From contig JABCPU010000447.1 of the NCBI GenBank assembly GCA_016800925.1, positions 1-52,814 on the forward strand: DNA of 52,814 bases, given 5' to 3'. Shown here piece after piece: positions 1 to 9,996 of this stretch. The notes beneath the pieces are model-generated. The model was not told where the DNA came from, ran no database searches, and saw nothing but the letters and a program-made list of their open reading frames with translations. The translations under genes were made by a program, and so were the position numbers. The stretch's first letter is position 1. Each line of letters begins with the position of its first letter. The stretch comes from Suillus spraguei. Taxonomy: Eukaryota; Basidiomycota; Agaricomycetes; Boletales; Suillaceae.

Positions 1-854
1 CTGTAATATGTGCAATGTTGGCACCCTTAGGACACTCAACTATTGTCCAGGTCTTGGCGTCTTCCAGGCTTCTTAGTCCTTGTTCATCGCCTCATCCCAT
101 TTGGGCCAGTCGTGGCATTTGTGTGCTTCATCATCACAAGTTGGGTCGCTCCCCTCAACCTCCACTGCTCCAGCAACCATGGCAAAAACTTCTTCGTCGT
201 CCTCATCCAGCTGACTATCATCTCCCAGCATGCCTAACTCCTGCGCAAGATTGCCAGTCTCACTTGAGCCTGCTTGCACTCCAGTTGGCAGTGTCGGTGA
301 GTTAGCTCGACCATCATGAGCACCTTCCCCATCTCTTAGATGTCTCACATATTCTGATTCAATTCATACTCTTCCTGAGTGTCGAGGCTGTGGAGCGGGA
401 ATCTTAAACTGTGGTCCTAGGTGGTCTTGAGCTGGTGCGTGTTGTTTTGGAGGTGGTTGTGGGATGTTAGCAGGCTGATTGCCTTGATCCTCTGGTGGTT
501 GCTGCTCCCCTGCAAGTGGTGTGCTAACAGGTATGTGAACTTCTCTTTCATCAAACCTTACACTGCGCTCAATTCCTACTCTGCGGGTATCCTCCCAATA
601 GATCCGGTGACCATGTCTAGCTTTGAGCCTGATGTGTCATGCACCCAGACTTGGCAGCCCTATACTGGTAGATTGGCTAGGTCCGGCTTCTTCTTAAAAA
701 GCATCTCAAAGGGAGTCTTGTTATCAAGTGAGTGTTGTAGCGAACAAAGTCATGCTGACCATGAAAGTGCCGTTTTACACAAGTGTCTCGTTACTGTCTA
801 CAGCAGCTACCAAGAAAACCCTTATAGCGAGCATTAGCCTTTTTGCTTTGCCGG
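1..854 (-). pseudogene. Ty1/copia polyprotein relic (integrase end to RT linker)
   Basis: Read on the minus strand, bases ~720-580 give DNKTPFEMLFKKKPDLANLP followed by a GC-x-VWVHDTSGSKLD-like stretch, the usual C-terminal integrase segment of Ty1/copia polyproteins. Bases 348-73 give YVRHLRDGEG and an acidic linker (DEDDEEVF), typical of the region between integrase and reverse transcriptase. The frame is broken by several stops and shifts, so it cannot be functional. It runs off the left edge of the window and is cut at 854, where an LTR begins. The plus-strand ORF at 421-837 is antisense shadow. Confidence 0.7.
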
Positions 855-1807
855 TGTAACGAACATATTGGTGCTGGGCTTAAAACCCCATCTTTTGACA
901 CTCGTCTCATGTCTACAGGGGTTACCACTTGTCCATGGCCGTCTTACCCCTTTAGCATTACCAGTGGCATCCCACGCTTACCGCACACCGTACCGACTGC
1001 CGCACCACGTTCCACGTACTGATGTCCTCCCATGTCCTTGCCGCATCCGCATAGCTCCATTTGGTGTGTCATTTGTTTTATGTTCGTTATCACTGATTCC
1101 ACAGCAAGCCTTATTACATGTTGCCTTGTGCCGCAGGGCCTCGCGCTATGTTTACTTATGGCAGTTACTACACTCCAGCACTACTGATCTTGCCTAGAGT
1201 ATTCCGAGTACATACAATTTAGGATATAAGCACCGCATACCCCGCACAATAGAAGTACCTGATTTTACACCATTGCACATACTATAGGTCAGGATTATTG
1301 TCTAGCTCTGGATCTACCCAGTAGTGGACATAGTCTTTAAAGTTTCCTTATCGCTCATTAATCTATCATGCTCATTCTCTGTTACCGCTGGACTTTTGAC
1401 TGTTATTTTGACTGAACTTCTCATGCACCGCTACTTTACCACTGAAAGTACCACGGACTTCTTTACTGTTTCTTTGCACTGCTCGCAGCTTTACTGTTAC
1501 CACTGATATCATCACTCGACATTGCTCGCTCGACGCAACTGTTACTGACTATATCTCGACCACGCTAGCACTGCTATGCACAACACTAGTTCCAGCGGCA
1601 TCTTCACTGACCGCAGCAACTTACCGCTGACCACGACACTTCATTCACACATAAGTTTGACTCGAACTTGACCATACTAATAGGCATCCCCCTTTAGGGT
1701 TAAACACTCTTGTTCTCACAAGTGAAGCAGACTAGATGGAGCGCAAGACTCACATACTAACTTAGGAGGTAGTTTATCTACAGCCCAGGTTAGGTTGTAT
1801 CTTTACA
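855..1807 (+). repeat. LTR, copy 1 (forward arm of inverted pair)
   Basis: Begins TGTAACGAACATATTGG and ends GTATCTTTACA (TG...CA termini), 953 bp. The same 953 bp occurs inverted at 2132-3084. A short ORF inside (1324-1506) is identical at protein level in both copies, and the ORF at 868-1197 differs at about a dozen residues from its partner, so the copies are close but not identical. CCGG flanks it on both sides (851-854 and 1808-1811). The internal ORFs are probably chance. Confidence 0.85.
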
Positions 1808-2131
1808 CCGGTATGATTACGCTTTGATGATGAAGAAGGCGGTAACCCACTGGACGATGAAGGTAGTGATCCAGACAATGAGCAGGAGCTGGAGGATGGT
1901 AATGATGAAGTAATCCCTCTCAACGCCCAGGATCGGGTGTTGCTCCATCTATCTGAAGCCATTAATCAGCTCGCTTGCAATAACCACCACTCCTCAGCTC
2001 CAGACAATAATAAAGTCAAAATACGTGAACCAAATGTCTTTGATGGCATGGAACCTTGTAAACTTCAGGCTTTCCTAGTCCAATGCAAACTTCATTTCTA
2101 GAACAAACCCTAATCTTTCTGTACTGACCAG
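1808..2131 (+). pseudogene. Gypsy-type gag fragment
   Basis: Plus-strand translation gives an acidic stretch (DDEGSDPDNEQELEDGNDE), then a helix-like LLHLSEAINQLA and KIREPNVFDGMEPCKLQAFL followed by VQCKLHF. The last two match the N-terminal capsid-like segment of fungal Ty3/gypsy Gag (usually REPDTFDG-x-x-P-x-KLRTFLVQC). In-frame stops follow HF and NKP, and the sequence is cut at 2131 where the inverted LTR begins. It directly follows LTR copy 1 in the same orientation, as gag would follow a 5' LTR. No convincing TGG-type primer binding site is seen at the junction. Confidence 0.65.
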
Positions 2132-3084
2132 TGTAAAGATACAACCTAACCTGGGCTGTAGATAAACTACCTCCTAAGTTAGTATGTGAGTCTTGCGCTC
2201 CATCTAGTCTGCTTCACTTGTGAGAACAAGAGTGTTTGACCCTAAAGGGGGATGCCTATTAGTATGGTCAAGTTCGAATCAAACTTATGTGTGAATGAAG
2301 TGTCGTGGTCAGCGGTAAGTTGCTGCGGTCAGTGAAGATGCCGCTGGAACTAGCGTTGTGCATAGCAGTGCTAGCGTGGTCGAGATATAGTCAGTAACAG
2401 TTGCGTCGAGCGAGCAATGTCGAGTGATGATATCAGTGGTAACAGTAAAGCTGCGAGCAGTGCAAAGAAACAGTAAAGAAGTCCGTGGTACTTTCAGTGG
2501 TAAAGTAGCGGTGCATGAGAAGTTCAGTCAAAATAACAGTCAAAAGTCCAGCGGTAACAGAGAATGAGCATGATAGATTAATGAGCGATAAGGAAACTTT
2601 AAAGACTATGTCCACTACTGGGTAGATCCAGAGCTAGACAATAATCCTGACCTATAGTACATGCAATGGTGTAAAATCAGGTACTTGTATTGTGCGGGGT
2701 ACACAGTGCTTATATCCTAAATTGTATGTACTCGGAATACTCTAGGCAAGATCAGTAGCGCTGGAGTGTAGTAACCGCCATAAGTAAACATAACGCGAGG
2801 TGCTGCGGCACGAGGCAACATGTAATAAGGCTTGCCATGGAATCAGTGATAATGAACATAAAACAAACAATGCACCAAATGGAGCTATGCAGATGCAGCA
2901 AGGACATGGGAGGACATCAGTACGTGGAACGTGGTGCAGTAGTTGGTATGGTGTGCGGTAAGCGTGGGATGCTGCTGGTAATGCTAAAGGGGTAAGATGG
3001 CCATGGACAAGTGGTAACCCCTGTAGACATGAGACGAGTGTCAAAAGATGGGGTTTTAAGCCCAGCGCCAATATGTTCGTTACA
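2132..3084 (-). repeat. LTR, copy 2 (reverse arm of inverted pair)
   Basis: Reverse complement of LTR copy 1, starting TGTAAAGATACAACC and ending TTCGTTACA on the plus strand, also 953 bp. It is followed by CCGG (3085-3088). The left flank is ACCAG, so no 5-bp duplication brackets this copy alone. Seen differences from copy 1 include several C/T or G/A changes, e.g. GGTGCTGGG versus GGCGCTGGG. Confidence 0.85.
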
Positions 3085-3457
3085 CCGGATTTGATTCTTC
3101 TGGTTCGTCTTCAGCTGGAGTACAGGTAGGTGTTTCTGGATTAGGCCTTCTCATGAGTGCAGATACACTTTGTCCTATATTGCTCGTACTACGGCAGCAT
3201 GCAGAGAAGCTAGTGAATGTTTTAACAATGGGTGTTGGGTCTCATTGGGCCGGACCAAGTCTGGCTGCTCAGAGGGTGTTCTGAGTTTTTCTAGGGGGCA
3301 TGGTGGATTGTTCAGGAGATATACTCAGAAAGGTGTGAGTTTGAATATACTGTTAAGATTGTACTCAATAAAGGGGTAATCTAGAAGGGCTTGGCCTCAG
3401 CTCATGCACTGTGCCCCTTTGCTGAGTATGGTGCCCTTAATTTCTATAGGGTCACAC
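3085..3457. other. Retroelement-derived spacer, no gene
   Basis: No intact coding sequence is seen. On the minus strand 3170-3090 reads RRPNPETPTCTPAEDEPEES, a Pro/Glu-rich linker of retroelement type. Bases 3388-3440 carry a motif (GCTTGGCCTCAGCTCATGC, then GTGCCCC and a TAATTT) that recurs inside the LTR-like pieces near 13.65 kb and 17.58 kb, so part of it probably comes from a third LTR family. Confidence 0.4.
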
Positions 3458-3895
3458 TGTAAAGATACAATCTAGCCTTGGCTGTGAATGAACCACAGCC
3501 TAAGCTAGTATGCGAGTCTTGTGCTCTGTCTAGTCTGCTTCACTTGCTAAGCAAGAGCATTCGACCCTAAAGGGAATGCTAAGTTAATATAGTTCAATAA
3601 TGCCCAACCTGTGGTGCAAGACTGCTGTCGGAGGTAGTGAGATGCTAGCGGTGACCTCCGCTCTGTGGGAAAGTTGTGGTAAAGTAGCGGTAGAGTGTGG
3701 GAAGATAGCAGTAAAGTAGCGGTAGTGCAAGTGGTGAAACTGTGGTAAGGCATGGGAAACTGGCGGTAAAACAAGCGGTTAAGTGTAGCAATGAAGCACA
3801 GGAAAGTGTAGCGCAAGTGATGAAGCACGGGAAAGTGTAGTGCAAGCAGTGAAGCACAGGAAAGCAGTAAAGAGCGGTGGTGCATGCAGTGGTAA
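3458..3895 (-). repeat. Diverged LTR copy 3, left part (split by chromovirus)
   Basis: Starts TGTAAAGATACAATC and tracks LTR copy 2 through GTCTAGTCTGCTTCACTTG and GACCCTAAAGGG, with many substitutions, so it is an older copy of the same LTR family in the same orientation as copy 2. It stops at the chromovirus insertion. The continuation lies at 11509-11893. Confidence 0.65.
3891..3895. repeat. Target site duplication GGTAA (left)
   Basis: GGTAA directly before the TGTTA terminus of the left LTR. The same five bases follow the right LTR at 11509-11513. Five bp is the usual duplication length for Ty3/gypsy elements. Confidence 0.9.
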
Positions 3896-4370
3896 TGTTA
3901 TGAACTGGGGTGGCGTCACCAGCAACAGTGAAAAGACACAGACGGTCTGCTGGGAAGTTCTACAATGTCCAAAAGAGGACAAGGTGAAAGTACAAGGAAC
4001 GCGTTCCGAGTACGATCAAGGGTTCAGCCTCGAAGACAAGTCTAAGAGGTATCCGCAAGAATAGAGACTAAGGCTAAGGAGTGCTTAGACTTAGAGATGA
4101 TTCAAGACGACTTAGGTTGGAGACCTAAGCGAAGGAGATTCCAGATAAAACCCAGTAAGATTAAAGTAGCGAATCTACTACAAGTACACTGTGCTTAAAT
4201 AGGCCAATATGTGCGCACAGACCAAGTAACCGTGAGAATGTAACTGCATATCCTAATAAGGAAGGTTTGTGTTGTACAGATGCGTTGCGCATGTGAGTCA
4301 GAGTCATGTGACATGATATACAAGTAAGGGAACAAAGGGAAAATGAATAGGGGCACATACAACTGTAACA
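3896..4370 (-). repeat. 3' LTR of the chromovirus
   Basis: 475 bp, TGTTATGAACTGGGG ... CAACTGTAACA on the plus strand. Aligned base for base with 11034-11508 it has six substitutions and no indels. Confidence 0.93.
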
Positions 4371-4382
4371 TTACCCCCGTAT
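4371..4382 (-). other. Polypurine tract of the chromovirus
   Basis: On the minus strand the bases next to the 3' LTR read ACGGGGGTAA, a short purine run in the position where plus-strand DNA synthesis is primed. Assigned by position and composition. Confidence 0.55.
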
Positions 4383-4403
4383 TACAGTGAAAGTCACCGA
4401 CTT

Positions 4404-4850
4404 TCAATCATCTCTATTGTCGTCATAGACGGGGACATAGTCGTCATAGTTGGCGACGTCCTCATTAGCGGCAGATCCTCCCAGCATATAAGCCACTTCC
4501 TCTTCTGCTACAGTCCTCGCCCGTCGACCTTCCTTTCGTCGCCGGCGGTTAATAAGATACTGTTCCCACCTACGCAGTGCGTCATAAAATCCATTGTCCT
4601 TCCAGGTAAGTGTAAACGGAGGTTCCCCACGACGCTGAGGGCAATAAATGGACAGATGGGTGGGGGCGTGTTGCAAACAGATTTGGCACTGATAGTCAAG
4701 ACAATTCTTTTGTCGATGTCCCATGATGCCGCAGATTCGGCATTTCATGTTTTCATCAGTGTTGGAAATAGACATGCGTAGTGGTGATGGTGAGATAACG
4801 GGTGTAGGACTGGTAGATCGAGCACGCTTCTTCCCTTTCCTTTGTGTCAT
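4404..4850 (-). CDS. Chromovirus third ORF, C-terminal part with zinc knuckles
   Basis: A 148-residue frame with a basic N-terminus (TQRKGKKRARS), then CRICGIMGHRQKNC, a CCHC zinc knuckle, then CQICLQHAPTHLSIYC, a second Cys/His cluster, then a WKDNGFYDALRRWEQYL segment, an Arg-rich helix and an acidic tail (YDDYVPVYDDNRDD). It lies downstream of the chromodomain and just before the 3' LTR, in sense with gag-pol. It looks like the C-terminal half of one protein with 5286-5870, separated by stops at about 4990-5010 and 5286. Function unknown; nucleic acid binding is inferred from the knuckles. It is not the Gag knuckle, which lies near 10.1 kb. Confidence 0.7.
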   Translation of the reverse strand: MTQRKGKKRARSTSPTPVISPSPLRMSISNTDENMKCRICGIMGHRQKNCLDYQCQICLQHAPTHLSIYCPQRRGEPPFTLTWKDNGFYDALRRWEQYLINRRRRKEGRRARTVAEEEVAYMLGGSAANEDVANYDDYVPVYDDNRDD

Positions 4851-5285
4851 ACGTTTTAAGGTAAGGGCATTGTCGCACCTAATCTGCGCTTGTTGTTTAC
4901 TGTCTAGTGTGTACGCGGAAGTGGGGAGATCAGGTGTAGTCCTTTGTTCAGCAAGCGCAAGAAGTTCGCTAGAGGACGAGGGGAAGTGATGCCGAAGTCT
5001 TTAACTAGGACTGGTGAGACGGGATCCATTGGACCAAATGATGACGGAATAGACATAGGGGATGAATATGTAGATCACGAAGTCGGGGCCAAGCGTTATC
5101 AGCTCAGTGATGGGGATTCCTAGTAGTTTTGCAGCCTCACACTGTTCTTCTGTGCAAGGTTCATACAGCCAAGCGGGATGATCATGGGAGACTGTGATAG
5201 GGGGCGGAGAAGTCGGTTGTTCAATAGGAGATGGGGTTCGAGGGGATGCAGTATCAGCTTGCGTCTGTTGTAAATCAGTGATAGC

Positions 5286-5870
5286 TTATTCGACTAGGTT
5301 TCTGGCTGCTCTGGTTTCAATGACTGATTGCTGGATGGTTTCAACAACCGAGTTGGTGAGTTGTCCGATCTCTTGGACAGCAGTGCATAAGCCAGCAAAG
5401 GCGTCAAGACTAGAATACATGTGCGAAGAAGCGGGTGCTGGAATAGGAAGTGGCGTATCTTCCTGCGGAGAGGGAGGTCGAGCAACGCCTGCTCGACGTT
5501 CAGCAATGATGTGAATAGCTTCCTCAACATCATTCTTAAAAGAATTGGGAAGCAGCAGCATAGCGTAAGCACGAATATGTTTTTGAAGATGAAGGAAACG
5601 GTGACGGAGTGTAATTTCTGTTGTTTCTTTGGCGATGACTTCGATAAGGGCTGCGGTATGGATGATGTTGACAATGAGCAGGGCAGGGAAAGCGCCTCTT
5701 TCGGTGAGGATTCTTTCGATTTCGAGGGCATGTCCCTCACAGAGAATGGCGGCTTCAATGTAAGAGGAGTTGTCGATCTCAGCGGTAAGAGTTCCATATT
5801 GTTCTGCTTCAGAGTCAGAGTCATTGGTGGCAATGGTGACGGGGGTAATGTAGGCAGTGGGGAAAGACAT
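5286..5870 (-). CDS. Chromovirus third ORF, N-terminal part
   Basis: A 194-residue frame starting MSFPTAYITP, largely helical with no family I recognise. It starts ~90 bases after the chromodomain region on the same strand. After the stop at 5286 the same frame continues readable (ITDLQQTQADTASPRTPSP, PAWLYEPCTEEQCEAAKLLG) to about 5010, which suggests one ancestral ORF of ~480 residues now interrupted by stops. The plus-strand ORFs here are antisense shadow. Confidence 0.6.
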   Translation of the reverse strand: MSFPTAYITPVTIATNDSDSEAEQYGTLTAEIDNSSYIEAAILCEGHALEIERILTERGAFPALLIVNIIHTAALIEVIAKETTEITLRHRFLHLQKHIRAYAMLLLPNSFKNDVEEAIHIIAERRAGVARPPSPQEDTPLPIPAPASSHMYSSLDAFAGLCTAVQEIGQLTNSVVETIQQSVIETRAARNLVE

Positions 5871-5962
5871 TTCGATGATGGTAGTTGATCAAGTGCTAGT
5901 GCGAGTTGATTGACTGAAGGGTGATCAAAGGGCGTGTTGCTTCTTATAAGCATTCAAAATTC

Positions 5963-7516
5963 GGGCGGAGTTCTTCAAGTTCTTTTCTGGGAGCCATTCG
6001 TTATCTCCCAATGAATACCCTTTCCAGGAGACAAGATAGCGTCGGCGATTGCTGGTTCCTTTGTGAGAAAGGATCGCTTCCACTTCATATTCTTCTTCTT
6101 CTTCGATGATGTCAGGTGGTGGTTCGGGGAAGTTCGGTCCATGTACGTCTGTTTCGCTATAGGACGATAAGACAGAAGCGTGGAATGTGGGGTGAATTTT
6201 CCACTGCGGAGGAGTTTGAGTGTGAACGTGATGGGAGATAAGACATCGATGATCGGGAAAGGTCCGTATCGTTTCGGGGCGAGTTTCCTTGATGGAAGTT
6301 TGAGTCTAAGATTAGCGGCAGATAGCCAAACCTTATCTCCAATCTTCCATGGGGTGTACTTATCTCCTCGGGATCGTTCGGCCATTGTCTGCATTGCAAT
6401 GTTATGACAGGCGATTGCTTCTTCTCTTATCTTCTGCAGAGATCGTACTCGATCTTCTGCTGCGGGGACGGATGATCAGGGATAAGGTGAGGGATAGCAC
6501 GTGGTTCGTATCCCATCATTAGATAGAAAGGTGATGCATTCCTTGCATCATGTTTTCAGTGGTTATGGACGAATTCGGCGATTGGTAGGTGTTCTACCCA
6601 ATCTTCAGGGTTATTGCGGCATAGATGCGTAGATATGTTTCGAGTTCTTGATTTAGCCTTTCAGTTTGACCATCAGTCTGTGGATGATAAGCTGTAGATG
6701 GAGCGATGACGTAGTCGAGAAGTCGGGCAAGTTCCTTTGAGAAGCAAGATAGGAACTGCGGGCCCCGATCCGATATAACTTTGTCATGGAGTCCAAATTG
6801 GCGGTAGACGTATTTCAAAAATAGTTTAGCAACGCCTTCGGAAGTGATGGTTTTAAACAAGGGATAATAATTACCCCCTTCGTAAGGCCATGGTCTACCA
6901 CGACCATGATACTGTCAAAGCCACCAGAGACAGGCAGGTCAGTGACAAGGTCGACAGAGACCTGGGAAAAAGGTCGAGTTGCAGATGAGGGGATAGGAGT
7001 GAGCGGAGGTCAAATAGGATGTGTATCTGCTTTCATCTGCTGGCAAAGGGCGCACCCTTCCACATATTTCCGAATGTAGGAGCCCATAGCAGGCCACCAG
7101 GCCTCTCGTTTAACAAGCTCTTCTGTTTTGAATCTCCCGGGTGACCTGCGGTGGATGATCATGATACCTTTTCAGGATATCGGAGCGATGCGCCGGTGGA
7201 ATATAGGCGCGATTCTTAAAATAGAGGACGTTCTCCTCAATCTTCCAATCAGAGAGTGCCGATTTCATAGGGGAAGGCACACGCCATCAAGGGCATCAGA
7301 CGCCGTCTTGAAGACAGGGTCGTCGAGGGGGTCAGAGGATGACAGCACATCCTTCAAGTCGGTGTCAATCAGACGAACGAATAGAGCGTCGGGAGGAGAG
7401 TCTGGTCTTCGTTATCGTCTTTCCAGAATTGTAGTCGGGCCGGCGAGATAGTGCATCAGGTACGGCTAATTTAGTACCTGCAACGTGATGCAATTCAATG
7501 TCATAAATAGACAAAA
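5963..7516 (-). pseudogene. Chromovirus integrase with chromodomain
   Basis: In minus-strand order: a zinc-binding remnant ending CALCQQMK (~7050), the catalytic core with [10 protein letters not shown] (first Asp, ~6960) and [10 protein letters not shown] (second Asp, ~6775), the following [16 protein letters not shown] block (~6690), and a GDKVWLSAANLRLK / RYGPFPI segment (~6340-6250) that ends the integrase. A chromodomain follows at ~6120-5965, read as EYEVEAIL, RRRYLVSWKGYS and DNEWLPEKNL. In cellular and retroviral proteins this domain binds methylated histone tails and steers insertion. At least three frameshifts break the region. Confidence 0.85.
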
Positions 7517-8600
7517 TCAATTGCCAACGTGCTTGGCGCGGGTAAGCTTCTGTGCACTTCTAAAGTATAGAAGGTTCTTGTGGTCGGTGAATACCAAGAC
7601 AGGGTGTGAGTTTCCTTCTAGATAATGATGCCATTCGTTCAATGCCTGGATTACGGCAAGTAGTTCCCGGTCAAAGATCTGGTAATTGCGCTCCGCAGGG
7701 TTCAAGACTGTGAGAGGTATGCACATGGGTGATAAACACCATTCTCATCAGTCTGCAAGAGAACTCCGCCAGTTGCTACGAGCGAAGCGTCGGTAGCAAT
7801 AGCAAATTGTCGGGATGGATCAGGGTTCCGGAGTACCGGTTGTGATGTAAAGTGTCGTTTCAGTTCTTCGAAGGTATCCATGCATTCGGTTGACCAATCA
7901 AAGGCCTTATCTTTCTTTGTTAAATCGATAAGCGGTCGAGCGATGTCGGAATAGTGGGAAATGAACGTGCGGTAGAAGTTGCAAAAGCCGAGGAATGACC
8001 GAACATCTTTTACAGATTTCGGAACTGGCCATTCGGAGATTCCCTTGTCTTGGCGGTGTCCATTGCAACTTGTCCGGGGCGAATTATCATTCCGAGGTAT
8101 TCCACTTCTTCTGCATCGAAGGTGCATTTCTCCGGTTTCAGGAATAGATGTTCTTTTCGTATTTTCATCAAAACTCGTCTTGTCCGTTCGTGATGTTCTG
8201 CCATTGTTGTAGAGAAAATCAGGATATCATCCATGTAGATAACCATCCATCCTTCATTGATTTCTTGTTGGAAGGTGCGATTCATGTATGCTTGAAAAGT
8301 TGCTGGGGAATTGCAGAGGCCAAAGAACATGACGTTTGGTTCGAAGAGGCCGAATTCCGTGGTAAAGACAGCTTTCCACCTATCATCAGGATGGATGCGA
8401 ATGTTATTATAACCGGACCGGATATCCATTTTCGTAAAGAACTGTGCATTATGAAGTCATGTGACAAGGGAAATGGGAAGTGGGAGCGGGTAGGCGTTCT
8501 TGACTGTCCAATCATTGATGTAGCAATAATCTTGACAGGGACGCAATTCTCCGCTCTTCTTTCCTACAAAGAAGAAGCCACTAGCTTGGGGTGACTTCGA
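7517..8600 (-). pseudogene. Chromovirus reverse transcriptase and RNase H
   Basis: The frame at 8429-8010 begins MDIRSGYNNIRIHPDD and carries FGLCNSPATFQAYMN and the catalytic VIYMDDILIFS (YMDD box), then LEYLG-type VEYLGMII. A shift near 8050 moves to the next frame: VRSFLGFCNFYRTFI, FDWSTECMDTFEELK, and the RNase H segment with FAIATDASLVATGGVL (catalytic Asp) and, after another shift near 7715, [18 protein letters not shown] and [11 protein letters not shown]. Order RT then RNase H then integrase is the gypsy order. Upstream RT sequence ([16 protein letters not shown]) is readable from ~8560. Confidence 0.88.
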
Positions 8601-9645
8601 TTCCGAGATAAACCTTTCGCAACGTTTTCATCGATAAACGTTTTGACGGCGCACGTTCTTTTTCCGATAGGGGTAAACCTTAGACTGCGAGGGATAAAAC
8701 CGGGTTTAGTGTCAATCCGATGATCATACCAGGGCGTTCGGGGGGTAGTTTGTTCAATCCGTCTTTAGCAAAGACGTCAGCGAAGTCGTGTAATAGTCTG
8801 GGACCAATTCTTCGAAGGATTTCTTTTTCTTTTCCTTTTCATCTGTGGCGAATTCCTGAGCCTTGTTACTGTATTTCGGAGGAGAAAGAGGAGTAATGGA
8901 GTAATTGGGAGTTGTTCGAGTTGAGAAGTTCCATCATGTGTGAGGGGCATGTCCATGGAAACTTCTTCTATGATTTCATGCTAACTCCATCAGTATCGTA
9001 TTCCACAAGAAATTCTCCATCTCCTAGTTCATAAGAGGAAATTTCACGGACTTCTGGTGCATGCCAAACATCTTGCATGGTATTGAATTGATCATCATCC
9101 TCTGTTGGGATCAACGAGGGTACAGGTTCTTCTTATCGGGGATTTCTTCATTGAAGCTGACAGAGTTTTCGGGGGAACATAGAACTTGGATAATTTCGGT
9201 ACGTTGGTATCTCGTCCGGGGATTCTTCTTCGGCTTTTCTTTTCCCTTGCTTCTGTTCTTCTATTGGTCGTTGTTCGACAGGTTCTTGTCCGACCCGATG
9301 CTCGGTTCGGATTCATTCTTGCGCTTTTCTGCGCGGGAATCGGTGACACTGGTTGGCAGTTGTACTCGTGGGTGGGGTTTATAGTACATGGCATTTGTAC
9401 TTCAGGTTCTGGGTCTTTAGGAACATCAATCGGAAGAGTGACGAGGGATTTGGAAGTCGGGAATGTTGCCATTTGGAATGATGATTGAAGAGTGGGGCAA
9501 TCCATTTTTCTTCCGATCGTTATCTATATCGATTTCATTTCATCCGATTTCTGGTTTGAGGAAGGACTAGTGTTTCAGCAGCCCAATCTATGTTGGGTTC
9601 ATTGCGCGAACCATGGAATTCCCAGAAGGATTTGATCCCTTCTTC

Positions 9646-9996
9646 CTAGTTTGTGATATTGAATTTCCCATACATGGTTCGTTCATCAATTTTGACCACT
9701 AGGAGACAATAGTGTGTGATCGGTCCTCCTTTGATAAGAGTTCCATCTGCTGTAGTAACTCGAAACGGTGTTTTGAGTTTTCGTCGTGTGATTTGATGGA
9801 GCTTCACAAACTCTTTGGAGATAAATGTTCTGGCTGCGCCTGAGTCAATCACGGCGGTGGTATCGATGGATTTTAAGCGAGTACGCGAGTGAAGGGTGAT
9901 AGGGACATGAAGTTCTTTTCTTTCACCTACAGCGCGTACAAGTCTTAGTAATACATCAGGAGAAACATACGTCGAGTCTTTGTTTCTCCAGGTCAA
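9646..9996 (-). CDS. Chromovirus aspartic protease
   Basis: A 116-residue frame with AVIDSGAARTFISKEFV, the retropepsin active-site motif (D-S-G-A), followed by TADGTLIKGG and a LLVVKI beta strand typical of the fold. It follows the Gag zinc knuckle and precedes reverse transcriptase, with a readable Pro-rich linker (9505-9095) between. Start codon choice is arbitrary because the protease would be made as part of a polyprotein. Confidence 0.8.
   Translation of the reverse strand: MTWRNKDSTYVSPDVLLRLVRAVGERKELHVPITLHSRTRLKSIDTTAVIDSGAARTFISKEFVKLHQITRRKLKTPFRVTTADGTLIKGGPITHYCLLVVKIDERTMYGKFNITN

Noticed and set aside
1324..2615. Identical 60-residue ORFs in both inverted LTRs as a conserved peptide
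   Set aside because: Identity follows from the near-identity of the LTRs and there is no sign of coding selection.
4404..5870. Envelope-like gene in the chromovirus
   Set aside because: No signal peptide, membrane segment or cleavage site is seen. The Cys/His clusters point to nucleic acid binding instead.
5421..5888. Plus-strand 155-residue ORF
   Set aside because: Antisense to the better supported chromovirus third ORF.
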